DNA of 64,000 bases, from NCBI GenBank assembly GCA_963709645.1, contig CAVPXP010000009.1, forward strand, positions 1 through 64,000, written 5' to 3'. The stretch's first letter is position 1; every line of letters begins with the position of its first letter. The position numbers were made by a program, and so were the translations under genes. Source of the stretch: DYRB01 sp963709645 (lineage in GTDB: Bacteria; Pseudomonadota; Gammaproteobacteria; Chromatiales; Chromatiaceae). Shown one piece after another: positions 30,835 to 40,056 of the stretch. Under the pieces are notes generated by a model. That model ran no database searches and was not told where the DNA came from. It saw nothing but the letters and a program-made list of their open reading frames with translations.

Positions 30835-32835
30835 TCAGGGTAGAGAGAGCGCCCTAGGGTCCGGGGCCTTTGCCGTTGGATTCCGCGTATCGAGGTCGCC
30901 TTGGTGGCCGTGCAGGCCCACCGGCTGGGCATCCTCTCCCCCCTCATCCTGGGCTGGCTGCCCGGCGGTCGTCAATTCCAGCCCCTGCGGCAGCCGGGAT
31001 ACCGCCAGCCGGCGCGAGACCGGGCGGCGCTTCACCTGGTGGCCGCTCATACGTTCCAGCACGCCGTTGAGGAACTGCACGGTCTCCACGATGTAGGGCC
31101 CCTTGTTGAGCATGACGCACTCCGCGCGCACCGCGAGGGCGGCATCGGATACCTCGGCGCGGGACGGCACACCGCGCTTGGCCATGCTTTCCAGTACCTG
31201 GGTGGCCCAGATCACCGGGGTGTGGGCGGCCTCGCATAGCCACAGGATCTCCTCCTGCACCTCGGCCAGGCGCTCGAAGCCTACCTCCACTGCCAGGTCG
31301 CCCCGTGCCACCATCACCCCCACTGGGGGATGGCGCAGGCTGGCCAGCAGGATCATCGGCAGGTTCTCGAAGCCCTGGCGGGTCTCGATCTTCAGCACCG
31401 TACCCAGGTGACCGGCGCCCAGGGCTCGCATTTCGTCCTGCAGGGCCAGCACGTCTCCGGGGGTGCGCACGAACGACAGGCCCACCATCTCCACCAGGGG
31501 CGCCATGACCCGCAGGTCGGCCAGGTCCTTGGCCGTCAGGGCAGGGATATCCATTACTGTGCCCGGTAGGTTGATGCCCTTCTCGGCCTTGAGCTTACTG
31601 CCCTGGGGGGCGGCGTGGGTGATCTCCACGCGGATCACCCCGTCCGCGTTGGCCAGGATCTTGCCGCCAATCTTGCCGTCGTCGAACCAGATGGGGTGGC
31701 CTGGGCGGGCGGCGTCAAACACTGCATCGAGGGTGCAGGGGATGCGGGCGTGGGTCTTTGCCCGACCCTCGGCATCCAGCACAGCGGGTGCGCCCGGCGC
31801 ATCGCCGCGGGTCAGCAGCAGGGTGTCGCCCGGCCTCAGGACGACGGGCTGGAAGACCTCCGGCAGCGGGCCGATGCTGCCCTGGGCAACGCGTTCGCCG
31901 TTGCGGTAGAGACGGCACTGGGCCCCGTCGGCGAGGTAGACGTTTCGGTCAGCATGGGCAAGCCGTGACGCGCCGAACCCTTCCTGCACGATGAGGCGGC
32001 GTCGTGAACCCAGGGCATCGTCCAGTTCCAGATGGTCCCCGACCCGGGCTGCCGTCAGTAGGGCCCCATCTATGGGCAGGACGCTGTCCACGTCCACCTG
32101 GGGCTGCTCAGGCTGGCTGCAGGCAGTGAGCCAGACGCGGGCCGGCGTGGTCACCCGGCCCCAAAGGTCTCGCCGGGCCTTGATCTTGGTGACTCGGCCC
32201 AGGGCCTGGATGGCGCCGGTGCGCAGCTTGGGACCCGCCAGATCGGCATAGACGCGGCAGGTACGGCCCGTGGCCCGCTCTGCCGCCCGCAGGTGGCCAA
32301 TCATGGCCTTCCAGGCGTCGGCGTCGTCGTGGGCGCAGTTGATGCGCATGATGTCCATGCCGGCCACCAACAGGTCACGCACTAGGTCGGGGTCGGCAGC
32401 GGCCTCGCTGGGCATGGTGACCATGATGCGCGTGCCGCGCCGACCGCCGCCTGCTCCCAATAGGGAGTGGGCGTGCTCGTTCAGGTACATGCCGCCGGTT
32501 TTGATGTTCACGGAACTGTGCGAACCCTGACCGCTGTGAGGCAGACCGGCCAGGGCGCGCAGGGCGTCTAGCACCGCGTCGATGCTGCTGCGGACATGGG
32601 CCTCGACCCGGCCCAGCCGGCTCAACCCCAGCAGCGCCAGATTCTGCTGGAGGTCGCGCAGGTCGCTCTGGCGCAGGGCCAGGTAGTGGATAAGGTTGCG
32701 GGCGCTGTCCTGGTGCCTGGGTTGGATCTGCTGCAACTCCGCCTGGTGCGCGTCGGCTAGGTCCAGGACCTGCTGGCGCAGGGCCTCCAGGGCGGGAATG
32801 AGGCGATCGGTGATGTATTCGGCAGGTAGGTGCAT
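30835..32835 (-). CDS. Pyruvate-kinase-like protein with helical N-terminal extension
   Basis: About 666 residues. The first 130 form a Gln/Leu/Ala-rich helical region absent from normal pyruvate kinase. Then comes a TIM barrel with pyruvate kinase motifs: DIMRINCAHDD, YADLAGPKLRTG, MVARGDLAVEVG, and VIWATQVLESMAKRG. A nucleotide-lid-like insertion lies in the middle. The normal C-terminal allosteric domain is missing; the last 60 residues look like out-of-frame sequence and may reflect a frameshift. Many substrate-site residues are kept, so phosphoenolpyruvate chemistry is plausible but unproven. The start is taken as ATG 32835. Confidence 0.72.
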   Translation of the reverse strand: MHLPAEYITDRLIPALEALRQQVLDLADAHQAELQQIQPRHQDSARNLIHYLALRQSDLRDLQQNLALLGLSRLGRVEAHVRSSIDAVLDALRALAGLPHSGQGSHSSVNIKTGGMYLNEHAHSLLGAGGGRRGTRIMVTMPSEAAADPDLVRDLLVAGMDIMRINCAHDDADAWKAMIGHLRAAERATGRTCRVYADLAGPKLRTGAIQALGRVTKIKARRDLWGRVTTPARVWLTACSQPEQPQVDVDSVLPIDGALLTAARVGDHLELDDALGSRRRLIVQEGFGASRLAHADRNVYLADGAQCRLYRNGERVAQGSIGPLPEVFQPVVLRPGDTLLLTRGDAPGAPAVLDAEGRAKTHARIPCTLDAVFDAARPGHPIWFDDGKIGGKILANADGVIRVEITHAAPQGSKLKAEKGINLPGTVMDIPALTAKDLADLRVMAPLVEMVGLSFVRTPGDVLALQDEMRALGAGHLGTVLKIETRQGFENLPMILLASLRHPPVGVMVARGDLAVEVGFERLAEVQEEILWLCEAAHTPVIWATQVLESMAKRGVPSRAEVSDAALAVRAECVMLNKGPYIVETVQFLNGVLERMSGHQVKRRPVSRRLAVSRLPQGLELTTAGQPAQDEGGEDAQPVGLHGHQGDLDTRNPTAKAPDPRALSLP

Positions 32836-32914
32836 GAGTTCTGGATCCGGGCGGCGGTCTGACGACCTTCGCAATGGACAAGGGGCGAAAGCTTAGCGCC
32901 GGGGTGTTACGGAT

Positions 32915-34105
32915 TCATGTCGATTGACCGAGCCGGCGGGCGTCGTAACGGTCTGCGGAAGGTCCCTGCGCGGCCACCACAGCGCGCAATCGGGCCTCGA
33001 CCCCGTCAATGATGCCAGACCAGTCTAGGGTCTCCGCGGTGCGGCGGGCCTCGGCACCCAGCCGGCGCAACCGATCGCTGTCCCGGATGGCGGCCAGGGT
33101 TGCGGCGATGAAGGCATCTCGGTCGCCCGCGGTCACGGTGATCCCATTTTCGCCGTTGCGGATCAGACGGTGGGCGGCGGCGTAGTCGAAGGCGACCACC
33201 GCCAGCGCGCTGGCCATGGCCTCGGGGACCACATTGCCGTATGTCTCGGTGAGGCTGGGGAAGACAAACAAATCGCCGCTGGCATAGTGTTCGGCCAGCT
33301 CCAGGCCGACCTTGGCCCCGGCGAAGACGACCTCCGGGTGGGCCTGGGCCATGCGGGGCAGGGCGGGGCCATCCCCCACCAGGACGCAGCGCACGCCCGG
33401 GCGGGCCGTCCGCGCCGCGGCGCAGGCGGCCAGCACCAGGTCGATGTTCTTCTCCGGTGCCAGGCGCCCCACGCAGATCAGCGCCGCTTCCCCGGGCCTA
33501 CAGCCCCAGGCCGCGCGGAGGTCGGCGCGCCGGCGCATGGGGGAAAAGTGGTCGGTGTCCACGCCGCGGGCGAAGACCTCGACCTTGGCGAAGCCGCGCG
33601 CAATCAAGTGCTGCTGCAACTCCTCGGTGGGGACCAGGGTGGTGTCCGAGCGGTTGTGGAAGCGCCGCAACGAGGCCTCGATGGACCGGGTGAGGAACCC
33701 CAGGCCGTAGTGGCGGCTGTACTGGTCGAATTGGGTATGAAACCCGGTGACCGCCGGGACCTCCAGTGCCTCCGCGGCGCGCAGGGCGGCGCGGCCCAGG
33801 GGCCCCTGGGTGGCAATGTATGCGACGTCCGGACGGACGCGCCGCCACAGCGTCCACAGACGCCAGAACACCGGGAGCCCGAGGCGCAGCCCGCGGTAGC
33901 CCGGAATCGGCAGCCCCGGGACCAGGATCTCCCCATCGGGGTCTGGGTCCCCCGGTCGCGGGTCCGCCACCTGGCGGGGGCGCACCAGCCGGACCCGATG
34001 GCCGCGCCCGGCAAGCCCCGCCACGAGCTGGTGCATGGTGTTGGCCACCCCGTTGATCTCGGGTGGGTAGGTCTCGGTGACCACGGCCACCCTCAGGGGC
34101 TGCAT
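32915..34105 (-). CDS. GT4-family glycosyltransferase, possible glycolipid synthase
   Basis: 396 residues, intact. GT4 features in order: VVTETYPPEINGVANTMHQL, TGFHTQFDQYSRHYG, FARGVDTDHFSPMRR, CVGRLAPEKNIDLVL, LVGDGPALP and LTETYGNVVPEAMASALAVV (the EX7E catalytic region). It is close in style to SqdX- and MgtA-like enzymes that glycosylate diacylglycerol or related lipids. Its place between the pst genes and the lipid-remodelling operon fits a role in making phosphorus-free glycolipids, but this is inference. Start ATG 34105; a TTG at 34123 is the alternative. Confidence 0.8.
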   Translation of the reverse strand: MQPLRVAVVTETYPPEINGVANTMHQLVAGLAGRGHRVRLVRPRQVADPRPGDPDPDGEILVPGLPIPGYRGLRLGLPVFWRLWTLWRRVRPDVAYIATQGPLGRAALRAAEALEVPAVTGFHTQFDQYSRHYGLGFLTRSIEASLRRFHNRSDTTLVPTEELQQHLIARGFAKVEVFARGVDTDHFSPMRRRADLRAAWGCRPGEAALICVGRLAPEKNIDLVLAACAAARTARPGVRCVLVGDGPALPRMAQAHPEVVFAGAKVGLELAEHYASGDLFVFPSLTETYGNVVPEAMASALAVVAFDYAAAHRLIRNGENGITVTAGDRDAFIAATLAAIRDSDRLRRLGAEARRTAETLDWSGIIDGVEARLRAVVAAQGPSADRYDARRLGQST

Positions 34106-34123
34106 CGTCTCGGTTGGGTTCAA

Positions 34124-34318
34124 GGGGCGGTCCGCTTCGCAACGAAAGTACTGAGCGTAGCCGGATCTTTGTTACGGTTGCTACCGCCACCGGTTCGCAG
34201 GGGCGGTCGTGCGGAACGCTCTGAGGTTTCGCGGCCGGGCTGAGTCCGCCTGGGATTAGCTCGGCGCACTCCGATGATTGGCGTCGAACACGGTCGCGCC
34301 TGCAGACCCGACATACAA
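34124..34318. other. Divergent intergenic region, left of the Pho box
   Basis: About 195 bases between the glycosyltransferase (minus) and the oxygenase promoter (plus). No gene is seen. No second Pho box facing the glycosyltransferase was found. Confidence 0.5.
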
Positions 34319-34363
34319 CCATCATGCCGCCGTCAAGAGCGCGTCATCGCCGTCCTGTATCAA
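34319..34363 (+). promoter_or_regulatory. Pho box and -10 of the 2OG oxygenase gene
   Basis: Three 7-mers at 11-bp spacing: CCATCAT (34319), CCGTCAA (34330) and GCGTCAT (34341). Exactly 10 bases after the last one stands TATCAA (34358-34363) as -10. Each half-site has about two mismatches to CTGTCAT, so it is weaker than the pst box, but the geometry is identical. Confidence 0.65.
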
Positions 34364-34404
34364 TCGGCAGTCTCTCCCCCTGGATATCCAACCGCAGGTG
34401 CAAG

Positions 34405-35211
34405 ATGCTCTCGACCGCCATCCTGATCCCCGTCGCCGCCGGGGCGCTGGCCTTCACCGGCCTGAAGCTGGGCAAACAACGCCAGTACCGCCGGTTGCGG
34501 GCGTGCCAGGATGCCCTGGTCGCCCGGCACCTCCCCACCCTGGGCCTGCCCGAAGCACTGCCTCAAGCGTTGCCTGACTTCGATCGCCGCATCGCGGTGG
34601 TCCCGCGGCCGGTGCCCGACGTCGCCCTCGATACCCTGCGGGAGGCCGCGCTACGCCGTCGCCGTGCGGAGCGCAGCTTCGTCCCGACCCACAAGCAGGG
34701 CGGGACCATTGCCTACGAAAACCTCCACGAGGCTGCCCCAGAAGTCGTCGCCTTCTATCAGTCGGAGTACCTCCGCCGCCTGTGCTCGGCAGTGATCGGC
34801 GCGCCGGTGGTGCCCACGCCGCTGCACGACCAAAGCTCCTGCTCACTGCTGGTCTACGAGCGGCCGCGGGATCACATCGGCTGGCACTACGACTACAACT
34901 TCTACAACGGCCGGCACTTCACGGTCCTGCTGCCGCTGGTCAACCGCCACCTGCGGGAGGACCGGTTGTCGTCCGCGGAGCTGAAGGTGCGTCAGGGTGA
35001 CGGGGAGCAGGTTGTACCGACACCTCCCAACACCCTCGTCGTCTTCGAGGGGGCAAGGGTTCTGCACAAGGTGACCCGGCTGGGGGAGGACGAGTTGCGC
35101 GTGATCCTGAGCATGACCTTTTGCACCGATCCGCGCGCCTCGCTCTGGAAGGCGGCCCTGCGGCGGGTCAAGGACACCGCCTACTACGGCGTCAGAGCAC
35201 TGTGGACCTGA
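34405..35211 (+). CDS. 2-oxoglutarate/Fe(II)-dependent oxygenase, membrane-anchored
   Basis: 268 residues from ATG 34405. An N-terminal hydrophobic stretch (AILIPVAAGALAFTGLKLG) may anchor it to the membrane. The C-terminal half is a jelly-roll oxygenase: the iron-binding HxD in IGWHYDYNF, the distal His in VLHKVTRLG, and the following Arg in ELRVILSMTF for 2-oxoglutarate. It would hydroxylate an unknown substrate. The Pho box in front and the lipid-remodelling operon behind point to a lipid or head-group substrate (inference). It converges with plcP, overlapping its end by 20 bases. Confidence 0.75.
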   Translation: MLSTAILIPVAAGALAFTGLKLGKQRQYRRLRACQDALVARHLPTLGLPEALPQALPDFDRRIAVVPRPVPDVALDTLREAALRRRRAERSFVPTHKQGGTIAYENLHEAAPEVVAFYQSEYLRRLCSAVIGAPVVPTPLHDQSSCSLLVYERPRDHIGWHYDYNFYNGRHFTVLLPLVNRHLREDRLSSAELKVRQGDGEQVVPTPPNTLVVFEGARVLHKVTRLGEDELRVILSMTFCTDPRASLWKAALRRVKDTAYYGVRALWT

Positions 35212-36114
35212 GCCTGCCCGTGGGCTCCGGCCGAGGCGACAGGGACCTGCCGGCCGGGGCCCTGCTCCCGCCGCTGGTCTGGTGCGCCATGGACTGGCGG
35301 GCGGCGATGGGCAGCGGCCGCCGCACTTGTGCTATGGTTTCCTCCCCGCCGGGTGCTCGGACAGTCAACTCGGACTGACGGGCCTTCCCCCATTCGATCA
35401 GCTCCAGGCGCCCGTCCTGGTGTTCGACAATGGCGGTGCAACTGTCGACCCAATCCCCGCAGTTGACGTAGCGGATGCCATCGATGTCCTTCATGGCAGC
35501 CGCGTGTATGTGGCCGCAGACGACGCCGTCCACCCCAAGCTGGCGCGCGGAGTGCACCACCGCATCCTCGAAGTCGTAGATGAAGCTCACCGCCGTCTTG
35601 ACCTTGCGTTTGGCGTAGCCGGCCAGGGACCAGTACCCGGCCATGCGCAGGCGGCGCCGCACCCAGGCGGTGACCACGTTCAGGCGCACCAGGAACGCGT
35701 AGGCCTGGTCGCCCAGTACCGCCAGCCAGCGGTGGTAGCGGGTGACCTGGTCGAACTCGTCGCCGTGCACCAACAGGTAGCGGCGTCCGTCCGCGGTGTC
35801 GTGGATGACCTCCTGGGCCAGGTGGATGTCGCCGAAGCTGCTGCCGACATACTCACGCAGGGCCTCGTCGTGATTTCCCGGGATCAGGATCACGCGGGAC
35901 CCGTGACGGGCGCGCTTGAGGAGCTTCTGGACCACGGTGTTCTGGGCACTGGACCAGTGGATGCCGCGGCTCATGGCCCAGAAGTCGACGATGTCCCCGA
36001 CCAGGTAGAGGGTCTCGGATTCGTACTCCCGCAGGAAGTCCAAAAGGCTTCGGCCTGGCAGGCGCGGGTACCAAGGTGAATGTCGGAGAGGAAGATGGTG
36101 CGGACGTTCGGCAC
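35192..36114 (-). CDS. plcP: PlcP-type phospholipase C / metallophosphoesterase (frameshifted)
   Basis: About 307 residues after one frameshift near 36040. Calcineurin-type metal motifs in order: LSDIHLGTRACQ, YLVGDIVDFW, LIPGNHDEALREY, LLVHGDEFD and VVCGHIHAA. The SDIHLGTR start and the stretch VVQKLLKRARHGSRV are characteristic of PlcP, which cleaves phosphocholine or phosphoethanolamine from phospholipids to give diacylglycerol under phosphate starvation. It is often mislabelled as an LpxH-type UDP-diacylglucosamine hydrolase. GTG start at 36114, four bases after the btaB stop. The diacylglycerol would feed BtaA. Confidence 0.82.
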
Positions 36115-36118
36115 TCTG

Positions 36119-36852
36119 TCACCCCGCGGCGGTCTCGGGCAGACGCCCGGTGAAGACGTAGTAGGGCACACGCGCCCCAGGCAGATAGGGGACCGGGCCC
36201 TCTCCCTCCAGCAGGCGATGATCCGGCAGACATCGGCGCAGGGTTGGCAGGTGGTCAGGGTTGGGGTGGACCCCGTCGTGACCGAACCAGCGCGGCCAGA
36301 GCCACCGGGTCAGGGCGCCGTGTCGGGCCAACCCCGGTGCGGGATCGGGTTCCGAGACATAGAAGTCAACGACCCCCAGGGTCCCGCCTGGTCTGAGCAT
36401 GGCAAGGGCATTGTCCAGGGCCCCCCGCCAGTTGGGGATCATGGTCAGGGAGTAGGAGAAATAGACCAGGTCCACCGGCTGGGCCGGTCTGTAGGTCACC
36501 GCATCGGCCTCGATGACCTGTACCCTGGCCAGGTCGCGCGCCCGGGCCGCGTGCCTGGTCCAACAGGGCTGGGCAAAGATCCACCAACGCGAAGGAGGCA
36601 AGGTCCTGGAGCCGTGGCCCGAGGAGGTCCAGATTGCGACCAGTCCCGCCCCCTAGCTCCACCACCCGTGCCCCCGGGGGCGGGTGCCACCCAGTCCATC
36701 AGCTCACGGCGGCCGTGGAGCAGTCCCTCGCGGAAGGCGTCGTAGCGGATCGCCTGGGGGGCGTAGAAGGCTTGCAGTCGCTCGGCGTGGCTCCCGGTCC
36801 GGGGTTGGCCGCGAACCAGGCTGGCCAGGACCTGCACGTCTCCCCAGCTCAT
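36119..36852 (-). CDS. btaB: BtaB-like betaine lipid N-methyltransferase (frameshifted)
   Basis: About 244 residues through frameshifts near 36670 and 36555. The N-terminus has FYAPQAIRYDAFREGLLHGR. The SAM-binding motif is VVELGGGTGRNLDLLG. Later come VYFSYSLTMIPNWRGALDNA and GGTLGVVDFYVSE, typical of BtaB. BtaB adds three methyl groups to diacylglyceryl-homoserine to give the betaine lipid DGTS. Its ATG overlaps the btaA stop (ATGA), and plcP starts four bases after its stop. Confidence 0.85.
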
Positions 36853-38049
36853 GCCGGCACTGCGACGTCGGCGATGTGGAAGCCGGCGTAGGTGTGCACC
36901 CGATCCAGCGCGCTGCAGCGCGTCCGCCAGGGCCCGGTGGTAGACCAGGCGCTCGCGCAGCGGCGCTCGGTCCGGCCCAAGGGCGATCAGGTCCAGGTAG
37001 GCCGGGTCGGCATGGGCGCTGCGGAAGATGACCCGGGCCCCTGGGGTGGCGTGGGCCAGGATCTCCTCCCATTCCTCGAGTCAGGGCCTCCGGGTAGTAG
37101 GAGGACATCCAGTCCATGTGGTCGAGCAGGACGAAGCGAGAAAGGGCTCGTCGCTCTGCTGGAGGAACTCGGTCAGGGTCGAGGTGTGCGGAACGATGCG
37201 GTCTGCCAGGCCCGCCTTGAGAGCGGCGAAGTTGTCGCGCTTGAGGTATTCGGGGCAGCAGTCCGCGGAGTAGCGTCCGTGGATGTAGACAGACCAGAAG
37301 TAGTTGGTCCACACCGGGAGGTCGCGGAAGACGTACCCGATGGCGTCACGGATGAATCCGGCCACGCCCTGGTGGTGCTGGGCCTGGACCTGGCGGCGCT
37401 GGGCGTAGGGGACACCGAGCATGCTCATGGTGAGCTGGCGCGACAAGGTCCAGTTCAGGCCGGGGCCCCACAGCAGTGGCTCGACCCGTCCCTCGTAGAT
37501 CGCCCGTTGGTCGTTCAGGGCCCGTGCCTGGAACAGCTCGGCGACTCCCTCGGCGAGGCGCGGGCGTACCCGCAGGTAGGCGCGGAAGGCCCGCGCCACG
37601 GTACCTGCCAGACCCTGGAAATAGAATCCACCCTTGTCTTGGGCGAACCAGTGCTGGCGCTCGTCCCAGAAGCCTCGCGCGAAGGGCGACAGATCCCGGC
37701 GCAGGGCTTCCGCATAGATGTCGCGAAATTCCGGATGCGCCCCGGTACCGAAGAGTGCAAAGAAGTCGTCGAATCCCAGGTGCCGGATCCCCGCGAGCTT
37801 CAGCTCCAGCAGGGCCGTCTGGCGGGGATTCGCGTCCACCGCATGGATGCGCCGCGGCCCGGCGATGGCGTAGTCCAGGACGTTGCACCCGGCGCTGGTG
37901 ATGACCAGCAGGGTGTCGGCTGGTCCGAGTTCGAGGGCCAGGCGGTCCACCGCCGGGTCCTCCCAGCAGGTGTTGTAGACCAGGGAACGGGCGTAGATTG
38001 CATTGAAGACCGACTGGTCGATGCGGTCGCGCAGGGTCAGGGATTGCAA
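36849..38049 (-). CDS. btaA: BtaA-like 3-amino-3-carboxypropyl transferase (frameshifted)
   Basis: About 400 residues (DUF3419) through frameshifts near 37140, 37080 and 36915. Signature blocks: LVYNTCWEDPAVDRLAL, the SAM-site strand LLVITSAGCNVLDYA, DANPRQTALLELKL, FVLLDHMDWMS, and the C-terminus DRVHTYAGFHIADV. BtaA moves the aminocarboxypropyl group of S-adenosylmethionine to diacylglycerol, giving diacylglyceryl-homoserine. TTG start at 38049 with GGAG 7 bases before it. It lies 48 bases after olsB and overlaps btaB. Confidence 0.88.
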
Positions 38050-38097
38050 AGGGATCTCCGGGTTAGGAGTGACTCCGGCAGGCTGTGCAGGCCAGGG

Positions 38098-38866
38098 TCA
38101 GGCGTCGGCCACACGTTCGAGGAAGTGCCTGGAGTAGGTCGGGTTGAGGTCGTTGACGTGGAGCAGCATGAGCACATCCGCCACCGAAAAATCCGGGTCG
38201 CGGCAGGGCTCCCCGCACGCCTTGGCCCCAAGTCGGATGTAGGCCTTGATGAGGGCGGGGAGCGGTGCGTCCAGGACGTCGTTCGACACCTGGCTGGTCA
38301 GGAGAGGTGTACGTGGGGTGACCCGGACCTGCCGATCCGACATGGCCTGGCGCCGGATGCGGTTCATCATCGCCGCGGCCTGGACGTCCATGTCGCCCAA
38401 GGGGAATGCTGGCGCATCCGAACAGGTAGTCGACGCCGAGCAGGTAGATGAACCCTGCGAGCCCCGACCACAGGACTGCGATGGCCGAACCTTGCCGGTA
38501 CTGCGGGGCGATACAGGTGCGGCCGACCTCGATCAGTTTCCCGGGCAGGCTATGGATGTCTCCCAGGTCGAACTCGCCCTCGGAGTAGAAGCCTCCGATG
38601 CGCCGGGCCTGGTGGTCTGTAAGGAGCCGCGTGCAGCCGACGACCCGTCCGGTTCTCGCCTCCCGCACCAGCAGGTGCTGGCAGTAGGTGTCGAACTCGT
38701 CGATGTCCAATCCGCGTACCGCTGGCTGGAGCTTGGCGCCCAACTCCTCGCCGAAGACCTGGTAGCGCAGGGCCTGCGCCTCGCGCACCTCGTCCTGGTT
38801 CGACGCCAGCTCAACGAATAACCGGTCCCCGCGCTTGACGGGCAATACCGGGGCAATGGCTCCCAT
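38098..38866 (-). CDS. olsB: OlsB-like ornithine N-acyltransferase (frameshifted)
   Basis: About 256 residues after one frameshift near 38395. The family (GNAT/Acetyltransf_5) shows EAQALRYQVFGEELGA, FDTYCQHLLV, GFYSEGEFDL, IEVGRTCIAPQYR, LWSGLAGFIY and YLFGCASI. The C-terminus has LPALIKAYIRLGAKACGEP, then DVLMLLHV. OlsB joins a 3-hydroxyacyl chain from acyl carrier protein to ornithine, giving lyso-ornithine lipid. OlsA, which adds the second chain, is not in the window. First gene of the Pho-controlled olsB-btaA-btaB-plcP operon. Related N-acyl amino-acid synthases cannot be fully excluded. Confidence 0.82.
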
Positions 38867-38900
38867 AGGGCACCTTCGGAAACTGTTTCAGCTTCCCGGT

Positions 38901-38945
38901 ACGATATCCGGAGCAGGTTGCAGCTTCGTGAGAGCCAGGTGACGG
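38901..38945 (-). promoter_or_regulatory. Pho box and -10 of the olsB-btaAB-plcP operon
   Basis: On the minus strand three 7-mers at 11-bp spacing read CCGTCAC, CTCTCAC and CTGCAAC. Ten bases after the last stands TATCGT (38906-38901). The predicted start is about 38894, 28 bases before the olsB ATG. The geometry is the same as at pstS and the oxygenase. Confidence 0.75.
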
Positions 38946-39092
38946 CGGTGTTAAGGCTGCGCTGGCGGTAGCGCGTTTCCCCCGTCGAGGCCGGAGGTGC
39001 CCTTGATCGGCGGGAGCCGATCAGCCATGCTCGCCTAACCTCGCAGGGTGGCCTTGCCGCCCCGGCCACGTTACTTGTCCCAGGACCGCCCC

Positions 39093-39911
39093 TTGTTCAA
39101 GATCGTCTCCTTCAACATCAACGGCATCCGTGCTCGTCCCCATCAACTGGAGGCGATCAAGGCCCGCCACGATCCGGACATTCTCGGGATCCAGGAGTGC
39201 AAAGTCGCAGACGACGCGTTTCCCCGGGAGGCCGTGGAGGCTCTGGGCCTGGTCCCGGAATTTTTCGGCCAGAAAGGACACTACGGGGTCGCCCTGCTGA
39301 GTCGGAACGCGCCCCTGGCTGTAACCCGGGGGCTACCCGCAGACCCGCCGGATGCCCAGCGCCGGCTCATCACCGGGCGCTATGCCCTCCCGGGCGGGGG
39401 CGGGGTAACCGTGATCAACGGCTATTTCCCACAGGGGGAGGGGCGTAAGCACCCCGTCAAATTCCCCGCCAAGGAGCGGTTTTATGCCGACCTGAACGCT
39501 TGGCTGAGATCGAGCTTCTCCCCCGACGAAAACCTGGTTCTGGTGGGCGACATGAACGTCGCACCGCTGGACCTCGACATCGGTATCGGCGCGGATAACG
39601 CCAAGCGGTGGCTTCGCGAGGGCAAATGCAGCTTCCTGCCGGAGGAGCGGAGCTGGCTGCAGAACCTGGCCGATTGGGGGCTCTACGACGCCTATCGTGA
39701 GGTCTATCCCCTGGTTGACGACCGCTTTTCCTGGTTCGACTACCGCAGCCGTGGGTTCGAGCGTGAGCCCCGACATGGGCTGCGCATTGATCTGATGCTG
39801 ATCACCGCCCCCCTGCGGGAGCGCCTGCGCGATGTCGGCATCGACTACGAGATCCGAGCGTTGGAGAAGCCGTCGGACCACTGCCCGGTGTGGGCAAGCT
39901 TCGATCTCTGA
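39093..39911 (+). CDS. xthA: Exodeoxyribonuclease III
   Basis: 272 residues from TTG 39093; an in-frame ATG at 39048 is possible but adds 15 non-conserved residues. Family motifs in order: IVSFNINGIRAR, GIQECKV (metal ligand Glu), GHYGVALLSR, VGDMNVAP, RIDLMLIT and the catalytic SDHCPVWASF. It removes nucleotides from 3' ends and cuts at abasic sites during DNA repair. It diverges from olsB; no link to phosphate metabolism is evident. Confidence 0.93.
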   Translation: MFKIVSFNINGIRARPHQLEAIKARHDPDILGIQECKVADDAFPREAVEALGLVPEFFGQKGHYGVALLSRNAPLAVTRGLPADPPDAQRRLITGRYALPGGGGVTVINGYFPQGEGRKHPVKFPAKERFYADLNAWLRSSFSPDENLVLVGDMNVAPLDLDIGIGADNAKRWLREGKCSFLPEERSWLQNLADWGLYDAYREVYPLVDDRFSWFDYRSRGFEREPRHGLRIDLMLITAPLRERLRDVGIDYEIRALEKPSDHCPVWASFDL

Positions 39912-40056
39912 TCCCAGGTTGGTTGGTCGAGCGCGGGGGTGACGGCATCGGATTATGGCAGCCGGCCTGGGACCGTCGGTGTCACCCGCCTGCTTGCCTC
40001 CGACATCGACGCGCCGCCCCGGGGCCGGATCGATGGAAGGGCGACTGCCAACCGAG

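Noticed and set aside
35192..36114. LpxH (UDP-2,3-diacylglucosamine diphosphatase) assignment for the metallophosphoesterase
   Set aside because: The SDIHLGTR start, the length and the operon with btaAB fit PlcP better. Only an alignment or assay would settle it.
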